DNA from: a virus
Virus record (IMG/VR): IMGVR_UViG_3300030107_004224
Location: 1 to 27,879 of that record
Length of the DNA stretch: 27,879 nt
Strand: one strand, 5' to 3'
Shown here: positions 21,901 through 27,879 of the stretch, piece by piece
Position numbering within the stretch: position 1 is the stretch's first letter
Layout: every line of letters begins with the position of its first letter
Translations under genes and position numbers: made by a program
Notes under the pieces: model-generated
The model's database searches: none
Told to the model about the DNA's origin: nothing
Seen by the model: only the letters and a program-made list of their open reading frames with translations

Positions 21901-24247
21901 TAACTTTAGTATTGATAGTGTTGGTATTACTTCTGTAGGTACAAATTATCTTTCACCTCCAAACCTTGTAGTTTACAATAGAAAATCCGATAAGATAATT
22001 TCTAATGTTGAATTTTTATCAGAATTAGATGGTGGTGGTGTCAAAAAAGTTACTGTTGTCAATGGTGGTGGTAACTTAAGTAGTTCTGATAATGAATTGA
22101 TTGCTATTGATAATACTAATGGTGTTGGTATTATTACTGCTACTTATTCCAGTCCAAATGCAACTCTTAGATTACAAACTCCTCCAGCAGGGTTTACTAC
22201 GACATTCCCAATGCCATTCACTGTTGGAGATGAAGTTTTTGTTGAGAACGTAGGTGTTAGTTCTGGTAAAGGATACAATTCAGCAGACCATAAGTATCAA
22301 ACATTTACTATAACTGGTGTTACTACCAATTATGGACAACCTGATCAAGCAACAATATCTTATCAACCTGATGAGGCGTTGGGATATGATGATTTTAATA
22401 AATTTGGAACAGTAACAAATATCAAAGATATTGCCCAATTCAAATTGAATCTAAAACAAGGAGTGTTCAATAACAATGAAGCTATCATAGGAAATAATAA
22501 TGCACAGGCAAGATTGATTGCAGGTGAGGGAAAATCAATAAATGTGTTACGTGTTGATAGTTTAGTCGGATTTCATACTGGTGACAAAATAATTGGAGAA
22601 TTGTCTCGTTCTTCTGGTAATATTGATTCTATGGAATCCTTTACTGGAAACTTTGAAATTGATAGTACAATATCTAGAAGATTTGGGTGGCAAGGTGATA
22701 GTGGTAAGTTATCAGACTTCTATCAAAGATTGCAAGATAATGATTATTATCAACACTTCTCATATTCACTAAAATCTCAAGTTGGTATTTCTTCATGGGG
22801 TGAACCAGTTGATTCATTAGCACATATTGGAGGATTCAAAAAACATTCTGACTTATTGATTCCTTCTGTAGGATCTCAAGCAGCTTCAGTATCTCCAGGT
22901 ATAACTACTGCTACTGGTGGTATAGTAAAGATTGATAGTCATATAGATCTAGAGAAAAGATCTGATTGGGATCTTATCTCAGAGAATACTAATCCTACTG
23001 GAACTTCTAGTAAACAGGTTGTTTTTAATTCTAAGAGATTTGGTGAAGCAATTCAATGTAAGGGTAATAGAGTTTTAGACATTGATGATATTTCTGATCA
23101 ATTCTATACTGATCCAAATATATTCAGATCTCTTGAACTAGATCGTTTTGATACGAACGAAACTTCAGCAGTCAAATATTATGCACAGGTAGTATTAGAC
23201 ACTTCTTTAGGTATAACATATAATGCTATTCAATACAGTGAGTTTATTGTAACTCATGACCAAAGCGAAGCATTTTTGAACACGTATGCTCAATTATCAG
23301 ATTCTTTCGATCTAGGAGAATTTAATGCTACTATAACAGGTGGTATTCTCAGTGTTAGTTTTTCACCCGTCAATCCCGATCATGAGGTTGATATTACTTT
23401 CTTCAAGGAAGTACTTCCAGATTCTGTTGGTGTGGGAACCACTGCTGCTGGTCTAATACAGAAAGTTGGTATGACATCAGCAATTGCTGCATCAGGTTCT
23501 CCATCAGTAAATGTGATATATGAAATAGACAGTACTAAGTTTAGATCTGGTAGTGTTGTAGTTGCTGCAGAAGGAACAAATGAAAAAGAAGTTGACGAAT
23601 TTACATTCCTAGCATCAGGAACAATTGCATGTGATTACAGTAGTTTTGGTCAAATGGATTCTGGAACTAACCTAGGAACATTTGCAGTGAACCATGCTAG
23701 TGGTGTTATTAGATTAGAATATACTCCTGTTGCAAATACAGCAGTTACAGTCTCTACAATAACCTCTTTAGTTGGTGTTGATACTCACGTATCTTACAGT
23801 GGATTTACTACTACAAGATATAGGATTGGTGATACTGAATTGAATTCTAGAAGAACTGAAATTGCTGCTGCAGCATCTCCTACTGCTGTTGTAATATCTG
23901 AAAAAGATTCACAAACTTTTGCTACATCTAAGTATTCAATTGAAGTAGAAAATACTACAGATAATGCATATTCGTATTATCAAGTCACAGCAAATAATTA
24001 TGAGGGTACTGTAAACTTCAGTAAGTTCAATAACCTATCAACTGCTACAGGTATCTCAACTATTGGTGCGGAAAATAATATTCCAAATCCACAAAGAGAT
24101 GTTCGTGCAACTGAGGTTGTTGCTTCTGGAAATAATACCCAAGTGAAATTTACACCAGCACCTAACAAAGCATATATTGTTAGAGTTGCTGAATTAAGAA
24201 TAGACAAACCAGACGCACTCTCAAGTAACACTGAGGTTGGCTTCTAA
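15995..24247 (+). CDS. giant virion structural protein, probable gp7-position baseplate protein
   Basis: A 2,750-residue protein, far longer than T4 gp7 (1,032), in the slot after gp6. The N-terminal 230 residues look conserved: a QIPEYIDTENPLFGDFIKQFY helix, then FFKNLKKQILPGF and DFYKSKGTEEAFKILF, as in wedge proteins. The rest is beta-rich and repetitive. Modules of the type His-(Gly/Asn)-Phe-x-x-Gly-(Glu/Asp) begin near residues 455, 564, 799, 914 and 1598. A DEIITYTGIGTTSFTG module occurs near 95-115. A YHYH-like segment with GWAYDGHPIYGP lies at 1180-1191. A conserved stretch with YQHFSY follows near 2245. The repetitive modules suggest an extended fibrous or petal-like arm. The gp7 assignment rests on gene order and N-terminal pattern only. 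Confidence 0.85.
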   Translation: MITTSFTKVQVNELIQSQIPEYIDTENPLFGDFIKQFYISQEFQGGSIDIADNLVEYKGLNFSNKKNLTGFTSVSTYISGFEDTIYVDSTAGWPAKWGLLKIDDEIITYTGIGTTSFTGCVRGFSGVESNSKTNEPEYLTFSVTGVGTHAVDAKVHNLSNVFLQTFFKNLKKQILPGFSERNINDKVNQSNFIRQAKDFYKSKGTEEAFKILFKALYNEKVEMIQPSQYILKPSAADYVVNDVLICESLEGDPENIQGETLIQETVPIQTNGSIYSVERTIIDNKKYYKVSIDQSSLVGKFRQIGKTFVTKTAGIGETILSVDSTVGFGSTGTIKFEDKNFTYSDKNYTQFLGISSLSSPCGIGSTVRSGLEVYSYENGDLTKPVRMNVLGVINKFVGTANNQQRNAIVNVKTLGIEQKDLRFSSWIYNTASHHNILGWNHLGGQSYKLDLVNEHNFYIGDTLDVVDDDDNVQEGTVSSLPTSKQIVVNTGQLDSSRTYFIRRKIKTTVDGYTADIQNTYSDDNECVYTASNSLPHWSIDPQTRKRTFVASINEAGSTIEVIDHNFHDGELVVYNTAAGIGTLTNLEEGQPYYLKKIDANKVALAYSLENVRNARYIDAFTATDIASATTHTLTPEVVANSNLGAQKLLRKFDSPTFDDKKIKTVQGGVGLFANGVEVYSYKATDKVFYGPIESIDILNSGEDYDLINSPRLSVTQIGHTGAGCSAIAHVEGSIREINLDTSGLDYLETPNVSIIGGNDTTSSAFAQMKIVHQETSFDSTTQGSIVNTLTDRFVFPEPHGFKHGEEIIYDTSNTDPIGIGTTPGNLVKNSPYYVVKLNDWEMHISDTQADALAGIGTLDLTSNGGGIHKFTSKDRRHKVDKIVVTNPGLYKNRTNTTKIAGINTFTDSVNIKGHGFLSGDLVKYSADDVIGGLTSGTEYYAIKIDDNNFRVSTDKKLESFVGFTTTGSGVHTFQDPPISVVISGRQGISTDNATATPVIRGHLTGIHIENAGTDFGSTVVNDIFKPNVKIVEGENAYIRPVIENGKINQVIIQSGGQQFFSVPDVIIKGSGVGAKAQASVSNGVITKIDIINVGIGYTVTDTTISLKTPGKNAILSGNIKEWTVNQVNKLAKYGDVKDDDGFLEVSTDVNLGNPYVNYYVPRKLRDYLGDDGVEHSPIIGWAYDGHPIYGPVGIVGGQERYLTSSYSKISDVARLDGPPLSKYPSGFFVEDFEYIEGYGDLDQHNGRFAVTPDYPNGIYAYYATVEEQTTQNPLDPFDGVRKPAFPYVVGDTYHSKPSSFNLDYKSNQDIAPDSYSRNTEPYNISEYTFVTNSSRNTNINSKIINTKSGSLDDVHIVRDGFEYNVGDKLVFDNTNTQGFGAIGELIEVTGPGLSSITTRIREFENVRFSSLGNTVIGITTLPHQIPDKSIVQVYDVNNTDYSAFQRKPQIKVATVNSGLSTDMLSVGLTTSVTLTDSIFDIRDKKIISINDFVAIENEQLRVTQLDATTNRVTFLRAQNGTVAAAHTATTPVQRLERRFTYQIESLQKLPAPEELELYFDATTIVGSGTTFGVGIGTTVSTPTGDKFIPTRSIYIPDHGFRNGEELTYSPGAGTSLTYQTDAMKRVNTSFTAPLPSNVFVQTISNDLVGLVTTRTGISSDLQRVMYTGNIGIGNTHNFTTNRSNITGKLRVVDVIGTTVGVHSMKKFDTVDMNVVSAATSALYATYDEGTRFINLSNVSVGAAKSVNPPINVVKGDTLRFDTSDPSLLDTKICFYKDQSFTKEFVGSGVSAVEIQTTAVPGNMNSKTEVHFTPEVPNILYYTFKPIGDTKVIECDKDIINYSKIIVEDSKFSGRFGITTTTDNTFEYNLKFIPERVGYTTDAYITYNTNSSTQRGGLGKALLTSGGVSYKDIPEVSVASTTGAAGAIRVSGSKIGLIDKLDIVDYGFDYPSDPTLNPSAIVPSIIRLRDNFSIDSVGITSVGTNYLSPPNLVVYNRKSDKIISNVEFLSELDGGGVKKVTVVNGGGNLSSSDNELIAIDNTNGVGIITATYSSPNATLRLQTPPAGFTTTFPMPFTVGDEVFVENVGVSSGKGYNSADHKYQTFTITGVTTNYGQPDQATISYQPDEALGYDDFNKFGTVTNIKDIAQFKLNLKQGVFNNNEAIIGNNNAQARLIAGEGKSINVLRVDSLVGFHTGDKIIGELSRSSGNIDSMESFTGNFEIDSTISRRFGWQGDSGKLSDFYQRLQDNDYYQHFSYSLKSQVGISSWGEPVDSLAHIGGFKKHSDLLIPSVGSQAASVSPGITTATGGIVKIDSHIDLEKRSDWDLISENTNPTGTSSKQVVFNSKRFGEAIQCKGNRVLDIDDISDQFYTDPNIFRSLELDRFDTNETSAVKYYAQVVLDTSLGITYNAIQYSEFIVTHDQSEAFLNTYAQLSDSFDLGEFNATITGGILSVSFSPVNPDHEVDITFFKEVLPDSVGVGTTAAGLIQKVGMTSAIAASGSPSVNVIYEIDSTKFRSGSVVVAAEGTNEKEVDEFTFLASGTIACDYSSFGQMDSGTNLGTFAVNHASGVIRLEYTPVANTAVTVSTITSLVGVDTHVSYSGFTTTRYRIGDTELNSRRTEIAAAASPTAVVISEKDSQTFATSKYSIEVENTTDNAYSYYQVTANNYEGTVNFSKFNNLSTATGISTIGAENNIPNPQRDVRATEVVASGNNTQVKFTPAPNKAYIVRVAELRIDKPDALSSNTEVGF

Positions 24248-24250
24248 ATA
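24244..24250 (+). promoter_or_regulatory. late-promoter-like CTAAATA box overlapping a stop codon
   Basis: CTAAATA contains the TAA stop (24245-24247) of the giant protein and lies 17 bp before the next ATG. An A/G-rich AAAAGA at 24255-24260 could be the ribosome binding site. If used, the leader would be only about 10 nt. Confidence 0.55.
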
Positions 24251-24267
24251 TCTCAAAAGACTTATAA

Positions 24268-27200
24268 ATGGCCTTTAAGTTAGCATCAGTAAATAAGCAA
24301 TTTGGTAAGGCAACAGAAACCTTTCAGCAGTCATTCAATTTGACTCATAGAGGTGTACCTGTTTTTGCCAAGACGTTTGATGCTAGTGATTCTGCAATAG
24401 TAGATGTTGCTGAAGATCAGTTTATAATGACTAATCATTACTTTAGGACTGGTGAACCTATTGCTTATGATGCAACTAATGGTACTGCAGTTGGTATACA
24501 ACATGGTTTGAATGGTGTTGGTGCTGCAACTACATTACCAATACACTTATATGCAATTGAAGTTACTGAAGATAAATTTCAAGTTGCAGTTAGTGCTGCA
24601 AACGCTGCTAATAATTTACCTATAGGATTGACTACTGTCGGTATAGGAACTACACATAAATTTGTTTCAGAAAAACAAAATAGTAAGTGTTTGATAGTAA
24701 TAGATAATGTCATCCAATCTCCAATTTATGATCGTCCTGGTACTGTTACTACAACTGATAATAATATAATTGGTACGAAAATTTTATTTAATGATCCAGG
24801 TAATTTTAGTAGATATGATTTGATAAGAGTTAATGATGAGATAATGCGTATCCAAATTATTGGGATTGATGGTATTCCTAATAAAGTTTTAGTTGATCGT
24901 GCATGGATGGGTACAAAACAATTTGCTCATCAAATTGGTGATACTATACATTTGCTAGGTGGTGATTATAATATTATAAATGATAGAATTTTCTTTTCAG
25001 ATGTGCCTTATGGTGGTAATAGAGAAGAAATAGGAATATCATCTATAACCATAGATATAACATCAAACTCATTTAACTTACTGTCAGATAATTTAGAAAC
25101 TGGTACGAGAGTAAAACTTAGAACTCTTGATCCACCGAGACCATTAGAAGAAAACCATGAATATTTCATTATCAAAAATTCTGCAAATAACTTCTCATTT
25201 GCAGATAATAAAGGAAAAGCTTTAGCTGGAGAATCTATTGACCTAACAACTTCTGGTATTGGAACTCATAAAATAATACTTTCTGATTCTACTGACGGTA
25301 GTTCATTTCAAGGTAGAGTTTTCACTAGATCTGATTATCATGATAATATTGTCTTAGATGATATTTCTTTAGGATTTACTGGAATAGGTAAGACATTTAC
25401 CTTAAAGAGTGCTGGTGTCAATACCACTGGCATATCTACCGATTTCGGACCTATACTGATAAACAATGTTTTTCAAAGACCAGGCATAGATTATAATTTA
25501 GATGGTGATGCTTCTACTGGTATAACTACCATAACATTTACTGGTAATGAGAGTACAGAAGAAGCAGAGACATATAGTACTTCTGATGTAAACTCTAATA
25601 ATTTACCTAGGAGAGGTATTATTACACGTATTGACGAATGGGAGAATGGATATGGATATCAACCAAGAGTTGTTGGTGTTGGTAGTGCTGTAATCAACTC
25701 ATCAGGAGTTGTATCAAGTATTGGTATGGGTTTCACTGGTAGTGGATATAGAAATAATAATGAGACTACATACAAATTCAAAGTATTAGGTGGTGGTGCA
25801 ACTGTATCTGCTGCTGGTACATTTACAACTGAAGTCGGTCATATAAAAACAATTGATATAACTGAGGACGGTCAGGGATACTACTATAAGACAGTATCAA
25901 ATGCAATTCATGATATAAACTCAGGTATCATGACTGTAACAACATCTGCTAATCACAACTTAGTAGTTGGAGATAGAGTTGTATTGAGTGGTATCAATAT
26001 GACTGATGGTAGTTCAACATATTCATTCCCATTTCCAGATGAAATTGGTTATCAGGGAGCAAGAGTTATTGAGGTTGTACCAAGTGTAAGGAAGTTCTCC
26101 GTAAATGTAGGTGTACATACAGTTGCAACATCATATTCTAGTGGTGGTGTTATCAATAAACCAACCGATGTTCAGTTTGATTCTCCTATTGGATATGATG
26201 ACGTTGCATTAGTAAGTTCTTTGACGGGTATAGGAGCATCAGTTGCTTTAGATGCAACTTTACTTACTCAAATGAAAGGTTGGGAATTGACAAATGTGGG
26301 ATATGGATATAGTGTAGGTGAAATTTTAACTGTTCAAAGTGGTATCAATACTGATCCAACTCTTATTGAGAAAGGATTTATAGATGTTGCTAGTGGTGAT
26401 GAATATAAAATCGAATTTGCAGAATATAATGCAAATGTTGGTATATTAACTGTTGCTATTGGTATTCATACTTTGACAGTTGGTATGGGCGTGAGTCTAA
26501 AAAATGAATGTATTGGATTCACATGTTCTCAAGATAGTTATACATCTCTTCATAAGTATCCAAGATCAACTGATCCTGTTTCGGGTATAAGCACTGCTAT
26601 TGTTGGGGTAGGTAGTACAACAGTATCTTTCCAAGTTGGTCTTTCTCCTGTAAACCGTAGATACGATCATAAGTTTGCTGGTGCAGCATTCTTACCAACT
26701 TCATTCAAAGTTAAGCATACTATGGATGATGATTTCTCTGGATGGGTGTTAGGTAAACTACAGATTTTAGATGATTTCTCAGATGACTTTGATGGTGCTA
26801 GAACAGTATTTACTTTAAGTGAGGATGGAGCAGCTATTAGTTTTGAGAAAGATATTGGTGTTCCTGTTATTATACAAAATAGTCTTTTGATATTCTTAGA
26901 TGATGTTCTTCAAGAACCAGGTAAGGCATATACTTATAGTGGTGGTACACAAATAGCATTTACAGAACCACCTAAAAAAGGTGCTAAACTTCAAATATTA
27001 TTCTACAGGGGTACTGATACTGATGTAGGAACTTTGACTGCTACTCCTAGTTTGAAGACTGGAGATATTATTAAGATCAATAGTAATCCAGAAGCAGGTC
27101 AGGATGAACGTATTGTTAGAAATATCAGTTCTAGAGATACAATTCAGACTACCCTATACAGAGGTCCAGGAATTAGTTCCTCTAAGACACCTTTGAGACC

Positions 27201-27879
27201 AATCTCTTGGTCTAAACAAAGGAATGATAAATTTGTTGATGGTGTAGTAGTAAGTAAAGCAAGAGATTTGTATGTTGGTCAGGTTTATCCTGCTGCACGT
27301 ATAATTCAAGATATTGCTAAAAATGCTACTACGTTCTATACAGATGCAGGTATCATTGGATTCAAACGAACTGAAGCACCAGATGCTGCTGATATGGAGT
27401 TGAAAATCATTGATACTGACAAGGACAATACAGGATTTGGAAGCGTAGGATTCAATTATCCCAAGACAGTTATCACTGGTGCAACTTGTACTGGTGATGA
27501 TGGTATTCTAACAGGGATAGGTGTTCACTCTGGTTATATAACCTTTGAATTCCATATACCATTGAACTCTCCACATAGAGTAACTGAATATGGTGGTAAG
27601 ACACAGAGCACCATTACTAATGGTGATTACTTTATAATTTCAAATTCCAATGTTGGGGAAGGAGTAGAAGCACGTAATTCTTCTGGTAGTGCTACTGTTG
27701 GTGTTGGTACTCAGTTCTGTGATGGTGTTTACCAATGCCATTCTGTTACTGGTATTGGTCAAACTCTCCGTGTCAGGACTCGTTACACAGGTTCCCATGG
27801 AATTGCAGTTGGACTTGGCTCTGGTCAAGGATATAATTATGGCAACTATAGTTGGACTAAATGGACATGCTCTGCTATT
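24268..27879 (+). CDS. second giant virion structural protein (partial, runs off the window)
   Basis: An ATG at 24268 opens a frame that stays open to the last base, at least 1,204 codons, with no stop. The protein begins MAFKLASVNKQFGKATETF. It shares the style of the preceding giant protein: NHYFRTGEPIAY (His-x-Phe-x-x-Gly) at 52-63, a DEIMRIQIIGIDG module near 190, Gly-Ile-Gly-Thr idioms and many Gly/Asn/Thr beta repeats. A segment with KARDLYVGQVYP near 1000 is less repetitive and may be a conserved core. It probably belongs to the baseplate or tail-fibre attachment region and follows the gp25-gp6 operon, but no T4 gene number can be assigned safely. The C-terminus is outside the window. 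Confidence 0.85.
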   Translation, partial: MAFKLASVNKQFGKATETFQQSFNLTHRGVPVFAKTFDASDSAIVDVAEDQFIMTNHYFRTGEPIAYDATNGTAVGIQHGLNGVGAATTLPIHLYAIEVTEDKFQVAVSAANAANNLPIGLTTVGIGTTHKFVSEKQNSKCLIVIDNVIQSPIYDRPGTVTTTDNNIIGTKILFNDPGNFSRYDLIRVNDEIMRIQIIGIDGIPNKVLVDRAWMGTKQFAHQIGDTIHLLGGDYNIINDRIFFSDVPYGGNREEIGISSITIDITSNSFNLLSDNLETGTRVKLRTLDPPRPLEENHEYFIIKNSANNFSFADNKGKALAGESIDLTTSGIGTHKIILSDSTDGSSFQGRVFTRSDYHDNIVLDDISLGFTGIGKTFTLKSAGVNTTGISTDFGPILINNVFQRPGIDYNLDGDASTGITTITFTGNESTEEAETYSTSDVNSNNLPRRGIITRIDEWENGYGYQPRVVGVGSAVINSSGVVSSIGMGFTGSGYRNNNETTYKFKVLGGGATVSAAGTFTTEVGHIKTIDITEDGQGYYYKTVSNAIHDINSGIMTVTTSANHNLVVGDRVVLSGINMTDGSSTYSFPFPDEIGYQGARVIEVVPSVRKFSVNVGVHTVATSYSSGGVINKPTDVQFDSPIGYDDVALVSSLTGIGASVALDATLLTQMKGWELTNVGYGYSVGEILTVQSGINTDPTLIEKGFIDVASGDEYKIEFAEYNANVGILTVAIGIHTLTVGMGVSLKNECIGFTCSQDSYTSLHKYPRSTDPVSGISTAIVGVGSTTVSFQVGLSPVNRRYDHKFAGAAFLPTSFKVKHTMDDDFSGWVLGKLQILDDFSDDFDGARTVFTLSEDGAAISFEKDIGVPVIIQNSLLIFLDDVLQEPGKAYTYSGGTQIAFTEPPKKGAKLQILFYRGTDTDVGTLTATPSLKTGDIIKINSNPEAGQDERIVRNISSRDTIQTTLYRGPGISSSKTPLRPISWSKQRNDKFVDGVVVSKARDLYVGQVYPAARIIQDIAKNATTFYTDAGIIGFKRTEAPDAADMELKIIDTDKDNTGFGSVGFNYPKTVITGATCTGDDGILTGIGVHSGYITFEFHIPLNSPHRVTEYGGKTQSTITNGDYFIISNSNVGEGVEARNSSGSATVGVGTQFCDGVYQCHSVTGIGQTLRVRTRYTGSHGIAVGLGSGQGYNYGNYSWTKWTCSAI

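Noticed and set aside
15995-27879. Gly-Ile-Gly-Thr nucleotide repeats as a CRISPR or tandem repeat array
   Set aside because: The repeats are irregular in spacing and variable in sequence, in frame, and explained by beta-rich structural protein modules.

Overview
The window looks like part of the genome of a T4-like marine myovirus, most probably a cyanophage of Prochlorococcus or Synechococcus; a pelagiphage cannot be excluded. The reasons are low GC, tightly packed genes with TAATG and ATGA junctions, a phage-type tRNA gene, CTAAATA boxes resembling T4-like late promoters, and the order gp25 baseplate wedge, gp6 baseplate wedge, then giant virion proteins rich in the Gly-Ile-Gly-Thr-Thr idiom of marine T4-like tail proteins. 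No integrase, transposase, photosynthesis gene or CRISPR array is seen.

Layout. 1-580 is mostly non-coding: a possible 31-codon ORF, a strong terminator, a structured stretch without genes, and tRNA-Asp(GUC) on the minus strand with a perfect consensus sigma70 promoter and a hairpin touching its 3' end. 581-1673 holds a very small kinase-fold protein and two tandem paralogous small proteins of unknown function. 1657-12511 is an accessory block of surface-chemistry enzymes: one HpcH/HpaI aldolase, three SGNH/GDSL-like hydrolases, six divergent sulfotransferase-like proteins, two 2-oxoglutarate/Fe(II) dioxygenase-like proteins and one NodU/CmcH carbamoyltransferase preceded by a 29-codon ORF. 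12512-13563 is a separately promoted unit: a GT-A glycosyltransferase-like gene, a small acidic ORF and a strong terminator. From 13568, tandem late-promoter boxes lead into gp25, gp6, a 2,750-residue structural protein with a YHYH-like segment, and a second giant structural gene that runs off the window.

How the genes may work together. Sulfotransferases, carbamoyltransferase, SGNH proteins (often esterases or acyl-transfer enzymes on glycans), dioxygenases and a glycosyltransferase are all tailoring activities. Their packing with overlapping ends suggests one programme that builds or modifies a sulfated or carbamoylated glycan, either on the host envelope or on the virion. This is inference: no substrate is visible. 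The most unusual feature is the expansion to six sulfotransferase-like paralogs that share lineage-specific motifs, interleaved with SGNH paralogs and in both orientations, with start codons that touch or overlap.
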